DNA of 64,000 nucleotides, from assembly GCA_963930185.1 (NCBI GenBank), contig CAWVLT010000044.1, forward strand, positions 46,226 to 110,225, written 5' to 3'. The DNA comes from JAGZEG01 sp963930185 (lineage in GTDB: Bacteria; Actinomycetota; Coriobacteriia; Coriobacteriales; UMGS124). Numbering within the stretch: position 1 is the first letter of the stretch; each line of letters opens with the position of its first letter. A program made the position numbers and the translations under genes. Shown piece after piece: positions 35,401 through 44,290 of this stretch. Below the pieces are notes generated by a model that worked only from the letters and a program-made list of their open reading frames with translations, did not search any database and was not told where the DNA came from.

Positions 35401-36318
35401 ATGGACACCGAGAAGGTGCGCGAGTTCATCACGTTTAGCCGATGCATGAGCTTTCGGGCTGCGGCGCGCGAGCTGAGCATGAGCCAACCCACACTGAGTC
35501 AGCACGTGCGCGATCTCGAGCGTGAGCTCGGAGCCACCCTCGTGCGTCGCGGCGTAGCGGGCGCGCCCAACGAGCTGACGCCGGCCGGCGTGCGGTTCGT
35601 GGAGCTTGGCGGGCAGATCCTGGCATGCTATGAGCGCGCCCTGCGCGAATGCGCGGACATCGCGGGCATGCCCGCTCCGGCTCGCATCCAAGATCTGAAC
35701 AGCGGCTATGGCATCAGTGGCCAGCTCAAGAGGGCATTCGAGGGACAGGGGTATTCAAGCGTAAGCGTCACGTACGTGAAGACGGACCTCCCCGTCATCG
35801 ACGCCCTGGACACGGGGGTCGTGGACTTTGGCCTGCATTCCGAGGCGGCGCCGCGCATGGAGCACTTCGCCAGGCCGGGCCTTTGCGAGCGGTATGGCTG
35901 GCTGTCGCTCGAGCCCGAGCGGCTTGGCGTGCTCATGGGCGCGGCCAACCCGCTGGCAGATCGAGCATGCCTGCGCGTGGCAGATCTGGGGGAAGTCGAG
36001 GTCTTCTGCGCCTCATCTCCTTCGTATGCCAGCTGGTTCAGCGCGATCCCTCGCGCGTTTGCCGCAGAGGGGGTGGCGCTTCGGCTTTCCCCGAGCCCGG
36101 ACTATGCGCGCGACGGCGGCGCGCTTCCCTTGGGTGACGACCGACTCTCCGTGGTGACGGAAAAGTATGCGGACTACTATGCCCGCCTCGAGGTCGAGGA
36201 CGTCCGCTTCCTGAGATTCTCCGATGCCGAGCTCTGCATCTACCCGTTTCTCGTGTACCGCAGGGACAACGACGCCCCCATGGTCCGGCGGGTGCTGGAG
36301 TGCATGGGGGCGTCGTAG
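35401..36318 (+). CDS. LysR-family transcriptional regulator
   Basis: A 305-residue LysR protein with an N-terminal HTH (FITFSRCMSFRAAARELSMS, QPTLSQHVRDLERELGATLV) and a C-terminal effector domain. ATG 35401 follows GGGGGAGGG. It is convergent with the exported nitronate-monooxygenase-like gene, which is its nearest candidate target, though no shared promoter supports this. Confidence 0.9.
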   Translation: MDTEKVREFITFSRCMSFRAAARELSMSQPTLSQHVRDLERELGATLVRRGVAGAPNELTPAGVRFVELGGQILACYERALRECADIAGMPAPARIQDLNSGYGISGQLKRAFEGQGYSSVSVTYVKTDLPVIDALDTGVVDFGLHSEAAPRMEHFARPGLCERYGWLSLEPERLGVLMGAANPLADRACLRVADLGEVEVFCASSPSYASWFSAIPRAFAAEGVALRLSPSPDYARDGGALPLGDDRLSVVTEKYADYYARLEVEDVRFLRFSDAELCIYPFLVYRRDNDAPMVRRVLECMGAS

Positions 36319-36372
36319 CAGGGTGTTCGGCTTTCCAGGCTTACCCTTGGCGGTGCTTCTTACGCGCATGTT

Positions 36373-36415
36373 GCTGGGTGTTGGCGGTCGTTGCGCGGGG
36401 CGGTCAGCACCCAGC
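36373..36415. terminator. Hairpin between convergent LysR and NMO-like genes
   Basis: GCTGGGTG (36373-36380) pairs with CACCCAGC (36408-36415), and the stem can extend inwards through GGCGG/CCGCC-like bases. It is placed to terminate both converging units. T-runs are weak. Confidence 0.5.
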
Positions 36416-36433
36416 GGATCTCCCTCGTCCCTC

Positions 36434-37483
36434 TTACACCCAGGCCGAGGCGATGTCGTCCACGATCTCCTGGGCGGAGAGCACGCTCGTGATCATGTCG
36501 ACGGCGCAGCTCATGCCAACGGCGTACTCGTCAAAGTTGCCGTCGCGCATGGAGTTCCACAGGGCGACAGCGATGCCAGCCTCCTCGAACAGCGTATCAG
36601 CGTCCACGCCCTGCTTGTACTCTTCCACGATGCGCTCGGAGAGCGGCGTGCGCGTCACGCGGATGCGCAGCGGGTCGATGGGCATGACGATGAGGTCCTG
36701 TGCGCGTGCGTTGACGATGACGTCCTTGGCGCCCTCGGAGCAGGGGCTTTCCGTGCAGGCGAGGAAGCGCGTGCCCACGAAGGCACCCTCGGCGCCGAGC
36801 AGGGCGGCGGCAGAGGCGGTCTGGGCATTCACGATGCCGCCGGCGGCGAGGATCGGGATGTCCAGCTTGCCCTGGAGGTTGGCCAGGTGCGTGGTGATGG
36901 GGATGTCAAGATTCGGGCCGCAGCCGCCGCAGCCATGCCCCACGATGACGACGGCGTCTGCGCCGGCGTCCTGCAGGGCGAGCGCGTTTTCCACCGTGGG
37001 GTTCAGGTCTTTCACGAACACGGTGAGGTCGTGGTTCTTGAGCGTGGTGACGGTCTCCAGCATGTCGTCGATGGAGTAGCCGTTCTCGTAGGTGGCGGCG
37101 CCGTACTGGGCGAGGTAGGCGATGCTCACACCGTGGCTTTTGATCATCTCGCAGGAGTCGTCGTCAAAGTTGTAGTTGGCGACGGCGAACGGCTTGTCGG
37201 TGAGCTCCGCAGTTGCGGCGATCTCCTCTTCCGTGGGCAGGGCGAGCACACCCAGACCGCCGGCGTTGCTCACGGCGGCGGCGAGTTCCGGTGAGGTCAG
37301 CGAGCACATCATGGCCTGCACCACGGGCTTCTCAATGCCGAACAGCTGGCAGATGCGGTTGGCGGACGCACCGTCTGCCTCCTCGTCTGCCCACGCCTTG
37401 CCGGCCATGCCAAGTCCCGCGACGCCTGCCGCGGCCAGCGCGGTGCTCTTTAGAAACGCGCCTCTCGTCAGTGTCTGCTGCAT
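36434..37483 (-). CDS. Exported nitronate monooxygenase/FabK-like FMN protein
   Basis: A 349-residue protein with an N-terminal export signal (TRGAFLKS, core, cleavage near KAWADEE). Only one arginine stands where Tat signals have two. A TIM barrel of the 2-nitropropane dioxygenase/FabK group follows (KPVVQAMMCSLTSPELAAAV, SNAGGLGVLALPT, ILAAGGIVNAQTASAAALLG, GAFVGTRFLA). The usual GxEAGGHxG loop reads GHGCGGCGPN, so Cys replaces the conserved histidine. AGGGAGG lies upstream of ATG 37483. Family members oxidise nitronates or reduce enoyl substrates; export and the altered loop argue for another reaction. Confidence 0.82.
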   Translation of the reverse strand: MQQTLTRGAFLKSTALAAAGVAGLGMAGKAWADEEADGASANRICQLFGIEKPVVQAMMCSLTSPELAAAVSNAGGLGVLALPTEEEIAATAELTDKPFAVANYNFDDDSCEMIKSHGVSIAYLAQYGAATYENGYSIDDMLETVTTLKNHDLTVFVKDLNPTVENALALQDAGADAVVIVGHGCGGCGPNLDIPITTHLANLQGKLDIPILAAGGIVNAQTASAAALLGAEGAFVGTRFLACTESPCSEGAKDVIVNARAQDLIVMPIDPLRIRVTRTPLSERIVEEYKQGVDADTLFEEAGIAVALWNSMRDGNFDEYAVGMSCAVDMITSVLSAQEIVDDIASAWV

Positions 37484-37639
37484 GGTAATGAGCCTCCCTT
37501 TGACGTTGCGCGGACCCTTTTGCCCGCTTTCGAGGCCTATTGTATGTGCGCGTTCTACCTGCAAGGATAGAGGGATTCGCGATGGTCGATAGCATGTGGC
37601 TATTGCTGATTGCGTTTTACTATCGCCTCTGCCAGTACG

Positions 37640-37746
37640 GGTGATTCGATGGTGAACCGGAGGAGCTGGTCAAAAGAAGGCCGGGCGCTGTCTGGGTGTC
37701 GGAGGGTTTGCCGACGGGCCCATCAGGCGAATCACCGACCGGTGTG
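37640..37746. repeat. Separated inverted repeat in intergenic region
   Basis: GGTGATTCG (37640-37648) and CGAATCACC (37738-37746) are perfect complements 89 bases apart, just downstream of the PIN toxin gene on the opposite strand. The significance is unclear. Confidence 0.3.
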
Positions 37747-37753
37747 ACGGGTG

Positions 37754-38251
37754 CTAGCGCGTCTTGGATTTGAGGAGGGTAACCATGTCCGAGGGCGACA
37801 GGCATGCGATACTTGCATGTTTCCTCAGGGCGTCATCGCTCGTCACGAAGTAGTCTGCCCCGCTATGCTCTGCGGCGGCGAGAACGAGGTCATCCTCAAA
37901 GTCATCGTGAAGGGCGCGTAGGTCGCGTGCTCGAAGACATTCCGGCCTTCTGAGAGGGACGATCTCGGCGATATCTAGCGTCTGCTCGACACATGCCCAA
38001 GCGATTTTTGACGCTATCCGAGCATCTACCTGGATAAGTGCGCCTTTTTCTTTGCGGACAGATTGCTTGATGTGGGCAGATACGAGATAGAACAGATCCT
38101 TTAGGGAAACAGCGGCAATATATGGCGTTGTTCCAAGTTTCCAAAGCAGTCCGATGAGTTCGGTACAGGCTCCGCCTTGCGGTTGTCGCCCGAGATGGTA
38201 GTCGACGAGAACGTTGGTATCGAGGAAGACGTTGGGTGCGGTGTTAGGCAT
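37754..38251 (-). CDS. PIN-domain toxin (VapC-like)
   Basis: A 165-residue PIN-domain ribonuclease. Acidic residues expected at the metal site are Asp11 (FLDTNVLVDY), the DDFEDDLVLAAAE cluster (116-121) and SDDA (about 139). PIN toxins cut RNA, often tRNA, when not neutralised. ATG 38251 overlaps the antitoxin stop by eight bases (ATGCCTAA), the normal coupling for a type II toxin-antitoxin pair. No active-site loss is evident. Confidence 0.87.
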   Translation of the reverse strand: MPNTAPNVFLDTNVLVDYHLGRQPQGGACTELIGLLWKLGTTPYIAAVSLKDLFYLVSAHIKQSVRKEKGALIQVDARIASKIAWACVEQTLDIAEIVPLRRPECLRARDLRALHDDFEDDLVLAAAEHSGADYFVTSDDALRKHASIACLSPSDMVTLLKSKTR

Positions 38252-38600
38252 GGCGTTCCACCTCGTACTCGGATAGCTTGCATTCGTACATCTCCTCACG
38301 CATCTCTTTGTAGCTTGGCAATGTCGAGGGGCTGAGATCTATGCCTTCTTGCCGCGCCAAGGTTGCTGCCATACCCTCGCCGGCTTCGATTCGTGCGAGC
38401 TTGGCGCGAAGCGTCTCATCGGACTCTTGGGCTTCTGCGTCTGGGTTACGTATGAAGTCGGGTAAGCTTTGCTTTGCGACGAGATGACGCCACAGGGAAC
38501 GAATTGCGCGGGATGGCGAAATCCCATAGCGAGAAAGCACGGCATCACCATCTGCCTTGAGCTGGGAATCGATGCGAAGATTCATCTGCGTTGCAGGCAT
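38244..38600 (-). CDS. RelB/DinJ-type antitoxin
   Basis: A 118-residue protein with an N-terminal ribbon-helix-helix domain (MNLRIDSQLKADGDAVLSR, GISPSRAIRSLWRHLVA) and an acidic, flexible C-terminal part (REEMYECKLSEYEVE) suited to binding the toxin. ATG 38600 has AAAGGGTGAG upstream. It pairs with the downstream PIN toxin and probably represses its own promoter. A RelB-type antitoxin with a PIN rather than a RelE toxin is a mixed combination. Confidence 0.83.
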   Translation of the reverse strand: MPATQMNLRIDSQLKADGDAVLSRYGISPSRAIRSLWRHLVAKQSLPDFIRNPDAEAQESDETLRAKLARIEAGEGMAATLARQEGIDLSPSTLPSYKEMREEMYECKLSEYEVERHA

Positions 38601-38613
38601 TGGCTCTCACCCT

Positions 38614-38625
38614 TTCAGGCCTGAA
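38614..38625. promoter_or_regulatory. Palindrome upstream of the toxin-antitoxin operon
   Basis: TTCAGGCCTGAA is a perfect 12-base palindrome 13 bases upstream of the antitoxin start. It is a likely operator for the antitoxin or toxin-antitoxin complex. Confidence 0.5.
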
Positions 38626-38775
38626 TACATGATTGCTACTAGACGTATAGAAAGTGTAGCACGGCGTTGTGCGTGGTAAAGGGCCGATGCGGAAGCCTAT
38701 AAGCTGGATTCACTCCCCTTCTTTTGTCTGCGCATCCGGAGAGCCTCTCATTTGCCTTGCCCCTTCGTCCCTGTC

Positions 38776-40239
38776 TCATCTCCCGATGTGCTGAGTCTCA
38801 TCTCCCGTGATGCCCACCAGGTCCTCGAGCAACTCGTCGCGCGAATGGACGCCGGTCTTGGCATAGAGGTGCTTGAGGTGCGTGCGCACGGTGCTCGGCG
38901 AGACGCCCAGACGCCGGGCGGCCATGTCGACGGTCCAGCCGTGCGCGATGAGGGTGAGCGTCTGCGCCTCCCGGGAGGTGAGCCTCGAAGCATCGGCGAT
39001 CTCTTTGCAGCGCAGGGCGATGGGCGAGTTCTCCACGTCCACTATCGGGGAGGACGCCTCGCTGCTTTCGGCTTCGCCCGCCTCTTTCGTGCGTGCGTCG
39101 CGTTCGATCGGGGCGGCCACGTGCTGGAAGAGCACGAGGAACAGTAGGAGGAAGTAGGTGGCGATGAAGCAGACGATAACGTTGGACATGCCAATTGATG
39201 ACCTTGTCACCCACATGCCAATGCCAGTACTCAACACCGTCGATAGCAAAACGACGATCTGGATCCCCCAGAATCTATGAGGCCTCTCGCCGGGGCTGCC
39301 GGCATGTCGGGCAAAGACGCAGAGCAGAGAGCAGATTGCAACTAGTTGGAACGTGAGAGAAATTGCTGACGAGATCACGATTGTCAGTCGGTTTGGGATG
39401 GAGAGCAGCAGGAGCCCCGTCGATGCGACGATGGACGAGATGGAAGCAAGGAGCAGGATGGAAATCCTGCCTCTGATCGACGGCAGAAGAAGGATTATGA
39501 GAGCGGCGATAATAAAGATCGCCACTGTCAGAGTGTCTTGAAAATTGCCGAGCACTGTCGTGGCGACTAGCCCTTCGTTCCGATCGTTGAAAACTGCTAT
39601 GGGTAGGGTTCCGCTTGAAAATCCGATTGCTGCGGTGCACAGGTATAGCAAGGCCAGGGGGTGTCCGGCGAGCTCGGGCGGAAGGTTCCTTGATGGAAGC
39701 GCCGTGACACGCTGTAGGCACGCCTTGCATGAAAAGAACCATGCGATTGCGAGTATCCCGCAGATGACGCACGCCGAGCCGGGTAGCGTATAGGAGATCA
39801 GACAGTTGAGCATTGCCGCTATGACCGAGCCCCCGAGGGCCGCCGGCACAAAGTTGCTTGGCGACGATAGGCGGCAGTAGTCAAACATGTGGTATGCGTT
39901 GATGGAATTACCGGCAGCGAAGAGGAGTCCGGCTGGGATGACGCGCACATACGTGAAGATGCCGTTTGCGCTCGCCGGCCCCAGTATTGTCAGTGACCAA
40001 ACGACGCCGAGCAGAAAGACGGCACAGGTTATCAATGGGGAAACATGGTCAAACAGGGGGAAGCGGCGCGTGGCCGCCCAGAGGACGATACAAAGTAGAA
40101 TCTGCGTGCCAACGAGGGAGAGCAGAACGAGCGTGCTCGATGCTCGGGCGATCAGGAAGGTTTCGCTTACCAGAACCAAGGTCAGGCTGAGGGCCCAGTA
40201 GGTGACTTCGACCCATCGTTTAGCCCAGTAATCAGCCAC
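38776..40239 (-). CDS. Membrane-anchored LuxR-type transcriptional regulator 5
   Basis: A 487-residue protein with roughly twelve hydrophobic segments and a C-terminal HTH (LTSREAQTLTLIAHGWTVD, STVRTHLKHLYAKTGVHSRD). GTG 40239 is chosen: GGGGGG lies six bases upstream and the first membrane segment starts soon after (VEVTYWALSLTLVLVSETFL). The frame extends to 40407 without other support. It follows the flavoprotein at 40421-42184 in the same orientation, separated by a strong hairpin, so it may have its own promoter. Confidence 0.86.
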   Translation of the reverse strand: MADYWAKRWVEVTYWALSLTLVLVSETFLIARASSTLVLLSLVGTQILLCIVLWAATRRFPLFDHVSPLITCAVFLLGVVWSLTILGPASANGIFTYVRVIPAGLLFAAGNSINAYHMFDYCRLSSPSNFVPAALGGSVIAAMLNCLISYTLPGSACVICGILAIAWFFSCKACLQRVTALPSRNLPPELAGHPLALLYLCTAAIGFSSGTLPIAVFNDRNEGLVATTVLGNFQDTLTVAIFIIAALIILLLPSIRGRISILLLASISSIVASTGLLLLSIPNRLTIVISSAISLTFQLVAICSLLCVFARHAGSPGERPHRFWGIQIVVLLSTVLSTGIGMWVTRSSIGMSNVIVCFIATYFLLLFLVLFQHVAAPIERDARTKEAGEAESSEASSPIVDVENSPIALRCKEIADASRLTSREAQTLTLIAHGWTVDMAARRLGVSPSTVRTHLKHLYAKTGVHSRDELLEDLVGITGDETQHIGR

Positions 40240-40321
40240 GTTTTGCCCCCCCCTGAGTATCGAGCGTATATGCGCGTTACATTTTAGCAGGCCAAACGGG
40301 GGTGTTCGCCTTTTTGCGCAT

Positions 40322-40359
40322 AAAGGCTGACCCGCTATTCTATGAGCGGGCCAGCCTTT
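40322..40359. terminator. Strong hairpin between flavoprotein and LuxR genes
   Basis: AAAGGCTGACCCGCT pairs with AGCGGGCCAGCCTTT at 14 of 15 positions around an eight-base loop. It lies about 60 bases after the stop codon of the minus-strand flavoprotein. AAA/TTT at the stem ends would allow termination on either strand. Confidence 0.75.
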
Positions 40360-40420
40360 GGTGTCACGAAAAGACGTTTGATCGGGTGCGCTCAGTGTCC
40401 CGGGCAATCATTGGGATGCC

Positions 40421-42184
40421 CTATGCGCCAAGCACCTCGGCTGCGGCGTTCTCGCCGGCGAGCTTGCCGAAGGTGATGGCGGTTCCCAGGGAGATGCCAG
40501 CCACAGTGACGGGATACTCAACCAGGAAGCGGCCGCCCATCGTGTTGCCTGCGACGAACAGGCCGGGCACGATCTGGTCATCGGGGGTCAGCGCATGCAT
40601 GTCAAGGTCGCACTTGATACCACCGCAGCAAACGAGAATCGAGGTCTGGTCGAACTTGGTGGCGTAATACGGAGGCGTGTCCAGGCGGAACATGCGCCTG
40701 GGGTCTTTGCCAAAGTCTTCGTCCTCCCCCTTGTCGCATAGTTCGTTGTAGCGCTCGATTTGAGCGACAACGGTGTCGACCGGGAGTTCCATCTTCTCGG
40801 CGAGCTCCTCAATGGTGTCAGCCTGGCAGGTGATGCCGGTCTTGAAGAGGGCGGGGTCGCCGTTGAGGAACACCTCGTCGGTCACATAGCCAAGGAAGAC
40901 GGAGTTCATGATCCACGGCTTCTCGGCTGCCTCTTCGGCGCTCATCCAGTGGTTTACGTAGCCGTGACCGGTGGGCTGGGCTTCCAGCTCATCGCGCCAC
41001 TTGTCGTCGAGGATCTGCCAGGAGAACCCGCCGGGCTGGCGAGACAGCTGGTCCTGGATATTCTGACCGGGAATGTCCTCGTTCATGAAGCGCTCGCCTT
41101 GGCTGTTAAGCTGCAGGAAGGAGTCGACACCCAGGGGACCACCCATGTGGTGAGTCATGGGAGCGTACGGGCCGAGCTCCATGCCGGCGCCCGCCCAGAT
41201 TGCCATGCGATGCCCGTCGCCAGTGTTGGACTTGTTGCCCTGCGAGTCAACGCGCATGTAAGAGCTGGCGAACTGGGTGGCGTGAGGAACAAGGTCCTTC
41301 ATCATTTCCGGATTGCTCGAGAAATCTCCGCAGGAAAGGATGACAGCCTTAGCGTTGAACTTGGTGTAGTTGCCGTCGACATCATGGGCATAGGCACCGA
41401 TGACAGCGCCAGACTCATCGGTAATGAGCTGTTCGGCGTACATGCCGTAAATGAAGGTGGCACCAGCAGCCTGGGCCTTGTCGACGCAGTTCTGCATGAC
41501 CCATTGCGAGCTCGGCAGCGTCATAAGCGTACCGTGGAAGTAGGGATAGTACTCCTCTTTCCAATCATAGCCTTCGAGGGCGGGGAACATCTTGGGACGG
41601 ACGTAGAGCTCCTTGGTGGGTTCGGCTATCGAGCTTTCGAGCAGCTGGTAATCAACACCCTCGATACACCAGTCGAACGCCTCGCCGGAGTGCTCGTACC
41701 AGTAGTTGAGCAGCCTTGGGTTCGGACGGTAGCACATGTCCTTCATGAGCTGCATGACTACGGTGTTCTTTGACTCCCACTCAATACCAAGCTCTTCCTG
41801 AAGCTTGGAGCCGATCACGCCAAAATCCTGTGATGCAGGCACAAAGCCCAAGTCGGCGCCCTTGTCGATGGCGATGACCTTGGCGCCCGCCTCGGCAGCT
41901 GCGCGGGCGGCAGGGTTGCCGGCGGTGCCGGCGCCGATGACGAGTACGTCACAGTCCTGCTCGTCGACGATCTTATCGGCGGAAGGGATCTCGGGTGGCA
42001 CCATGTAGCTGGGGGTGGCGGTCATGACGTCATAGGTCTGTGCTGCGGCCTCGCCCTCGGTTGCAGCCTCGCCCTCGGTCGCCTCTTCGGCGATTGCTGC
42101 GGCGGCCGGTGCCGCGACGCCCAGGGCGGCCGCGCCCAGGGCGGCCGACTTCACGAACCCACGCCTGTCGAGCATCTCACTCAT
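40421..42184 (-). CDS. Tat-exported FAD_binding_2 flavoprotein reductase
   Basis: A 587-residue protein with Tat signal DRRGFVKSAALG and cleavage near AIAEEA. A Glu/Ala/Thr-rich linker precedes the FAD fold CDVLVIGAGTAGNPAARAAA. C-terminal motifs are PPYYATKFD, VCCGGIKCD and VPGLFVAGNTMGGRFLVEYP. AAAGGAGG precedes ATG 42184. Together with the protein at 26618 it forms a sub-branch with EYPVT/DYPVT where fumarate reductases have the substrate-binding arginine segment. Its partner regulator is LuxR 5, just downstream. Substrate unknown. Confidence 0.9.
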   Translation of the reverse strand: MSEMLDRRGFVKSAALGAAALGVAAPAAAAIAEEATEGEAATEGEAAAQTYDVMTATPSYMVPPEIPSADKIVDEQDCDVLVIGAGTAGNPAARAAAEAGAKVIAIDKGADLGFVPASQDFGVIGSKLQEELGIEWESKNTVVMQLMKDMCYRPNPRLLNYWYEHSGEAFDWCIEGVDYQLLESSIAEPTKELYVRPKMFPALEGYDWKEEYYPYFHGTLMTLPSSQWVMQNCVDKAQAAGATFIYGMYAEQLITDESGAVIGAYAHDVDGNYTKFNAKAVILSCGDFSSNPEMMKDLVPHATQFASSYMRVDSQGNKSNTGDGHRMAIWAGAGMELGPYAPMTHHMGGPLGVDSFLQLNSQGERFMNEDIPGQNIQDQLSRQPGGFSWQILDDKWRDELEAQPTGHGYVNHWMSAEEAAEKPWIMNSVFLGYVTDEVFLNGDPALFKTGITCQADTIEELAEKMELPVDTVVAQIERYNELCDKGEDEDFGKDPRRMFRLDTPPYYATKFDQTSILVCCGGIKCDLDMHALTPDDQIVPGLFVAGNTMGGRFLVEYPVTVAGISLGTAITFGKLAGENAAAEVLGA

Positions 42185-42530
42185 GGCAATCCTCCTTTGT
42201 GTGCGTATGGGTGCGCACGTTGGGTGCATGCATGGCCGTGTGCCTGCACGCTGGTTATCAAGGTAGTGCTGCCTCGCTTTGCTGGCTTCTCGCAAGTTGG
42301 GGTGGTTGACGGAAAACGGCTACCCCAGATTGGGGCAGTCGTGCAAAATCGCAGGTCAAAGACATCAAGTTGCCTGCCGCGCCTGTGATTTGATCTGTGT
42401 CTGCGTGCGTATAAGACGAGGTAGGATACAGCACGCTGGTTTTCTTGTCGGCATTGCTCACACCCGCAATTCGCTGCTCGCGCGCGGGGAGAAGCCAAGA
42501 AGGCACGTTCGCTCATAGGAGGAGGTTCCC
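42185..42530. other. Divergent promoter region
   Basis: No gene is seen in this 346-base gap between the divergent flavoprotein and serpin genes. It holds small dyads, for example CCCCAGATTGGGG near 42323-42336 and GCAGG...CCTGC near 42351-42377. Either could be an operator, but neither resembles sites seen at the other cassettes. Confidence 0.4.
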
Positions 42531-44129
42531 ATGGACAACGATAGCTTGGCAAACAGGCAGATGACACGCAGGGGCTTTGCCGGAGCGGCGCTCGGTGGTC
42601 TGGTGGCGCTGGGTGCGTCGGTGGCGAGCTCGCGCGCTGCGCTCGCTGACGAGGCGGGGTCGAGCGCTTCTATGGATGCCCTGTCCTCTGGTGCAGACGC
42701 TCTGGCTGGCTCGGACGCGTCTGGTGAGGGCGGCGCTGCGGGTCAGGGGGCGTCCGGCTCGGGCGTCGTCGGCGGTACCGACGCCGTGACCGCGCTCAAC
42801 GAGGTGGCCTATCCCCAGCCGGTTGCCTCTGGAGATTACTACGATTACATCCAGGCGCTCGACGTTGATTCGTGGGGTGAGGAGCTCTTCTCGGCGATTG
42901 CCGCGTTCGCTGACAACCTTACGTGTTATGGCATCGGCCAGGGGATCGGTTCCCAGGACGACGCCGCCGGAGCGACCGGCCTCGCCAGCCCCGTGAACCA
43001 GTGCCTCTCGCCGGTGAGCGCCTATCTCGCGCTCGCCCTGCTCGCACAGGGGGCACGTGGCGAGACGCAGGCGCAGCTCTTCGACGTGCTTGGCGTGGGC
43101 GCATCCGACGCGGATGGTGCAGCCAGCGCGAGCTCCGCCACTGACGCCGCCGAAGGGCCGGCCCTGTCCGCCGCGAACTTCGCAGGGACGTGCTCGCGGC
43201 TCATCCAGCTGCTTTGGGCTCAGAACACTCCCGAGGACGACTCGTGCCCGGGCATCCTGCAGGTCGCGAACTCCGTGTGGGCACGCGTCGACGTACCGAT
43301 CGAGCAGACTTTCCTGGACGTGGCGACCAGGGACTTCACGGCCGAGTGCTATCGGGTCGACGAGGTGGGCCCCGCGGCCGGCTCGGCCATGGGCGAGTGG
43401 ATTGGCGAGCACACGGGCGGCAACCTCTCGCCTCAGATCCAGCTCGACGCGCAGTGGATCATGAGCATCATCAACACGGTGTGGTTCAAAGCCGGCTGGA
43501 GCGACGCGTTTGACGAGGCGAACACCGCGCCCGACGTTTTCCATGCGGCGTCTGGCGATGTGGAGTGCGACTTCATGTCGCGCATCCGCACGTGCTCGGT
43601 GGTGCGGGGTACGGGGTACCAACTTGCGTCGCTTCCCCTAGCCACGGGCGCGAGCCTTCTGCTGATGCTTCCCGACGAGGGCATCGACCCCCGCGCGTTC
43701 CTTGGGCGCGCCGGCGGTATCTCGCGGCTCTGGGGGCAGATCGGCACATCATCGGAGCTTGTGGAGGCCACGTTCTACGTGCCCAAGGTCTCGTTTTCCC
43801 GCACAACTCAGCTGGCCGACGTGCTGAAGCAGATGGGCGTCACTCTGGCGTTTGGAGAGGCCGGGACCGATGGCACCGGTGCAGACCTCTCGGGCATCTC
43901 CGAGGCAGCCGGCCACGTGAGCGCGGTCGAGCAGGGCACGCGCTTCTCGATGAACGAACATGGCGTGGAGGCGAGCGCGTATACCATGGTGGCCATAGCC
44001 ATGGCGGCCCTGCCGCAGGATCTCGAGCAGGTTGAGCTGCGCTTCGATCACCCGTTTGCCTTCCGCCTGGTCGACCGCAACGGCATCGTGCTGTTCGACG
44101 GCGTGGTGGACGACCCGACGGCCGAGTAG
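42531..44129 (+). CDS. Tat-exported serpin (serine protease inhibitor family)
   Basis: A 532-residue protein with a Tat signal (MTRRGFAGAALGG, cleavage near RAALADE) and an Ala/Gly/Ser-rich linker, then a serpin fold. Seen: CLSPVSAYLALALLAQGARG, IINTVWFKAGWSDAF and the hinge with reactive-centre loop NEHGVEASAYTMVAIAMAAL (from residue 475), followed by DHPFAFRLVDRNGIVLFDG. The small, Ala-rich loop hinge suggests an inhibitory serpin; the P1 residue cannot be set by eye. Gut bacteria are known to use exported serpins against host neutrophil-type or microbial proteases. The start has GGAGGAGG upstream. Confidence 0.9.
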   Translation: MDNDSLANRQMTRRGFAGAALGGLVALGASVASSRAALADEAGSSASMDALSSGADALAGSDASGEGGAAGQGASGSGVVGGTDAVTALNEVAYPQPVASGDYYDYIQALDVDSWGEELFSAIAAFADNLTCYGIGQGIGSQDDAAGATGLASPVNQCLSPVSAYLALALLAQGARGETQAQLFDVLGVGASDADGAASASSATDAAEGPALSAANFAGTCSRLIQLLWAQNTPEDDSCPGILQVANSVWARVDVPIEQTFLDVATRDFTAECYRVDEVGPAAGSAMGEWIGEHTGGNLSPQIQLDAQWIMSIINTVWFKAGWSDAFDEANTAPDVFHAASGDVECDFMSRIRTCSVVRGTGYQLASLPLATGASLLLMLPDEGIDPRAFLGRAGGISRLWGQIGTSSELVEATFYVPKVSFSRTTQLADVLKQMGVTLAFGEAGTDGTGADLSGISEAAGHVSAVEQGTRFSMNEHGVEASAYTMVAIAMAALPQDLEQVELRFDHPFAFRLVDRNGIVLFDGVVDDPTAE

Positions 44130-44134
44130 GCGAG

Positions 44135-44178
44135 GCGGGCCGCCCGCGTGCCCATGTGGCCGCGGGTGGCCCGCTTTG
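44135..44178 (+). terminator. Terminator after the serpin gene
   Basis: GCGGGCCGCCCGCG and CGCGGGTGGCCCGC form a 14-base stem (one G-T pair) with a 12-base loop, followed by TTTGAAA. It starts six bases after the serpin stop codon. Confidence 0.7.
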
Positions 44179-44290
44179 AAAGGCGCGTAGATGATATGAC
44201 ATGGACGTTCGCCTTCGGTGGGATAGGCGCTATGGGCTGTTGCTGGCGACATTTCCGACGAGGCAAAATACGCTATTAGGGAACGGGGTC

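Noticed and set aside
34421..37294. Long plus-strand open frames at 34421-35449 and 36224-37294
   Set aside because: They are antisense to hslO and to the NMO-like gene respectively; both real genes have conserved motifs and ribosome sites.
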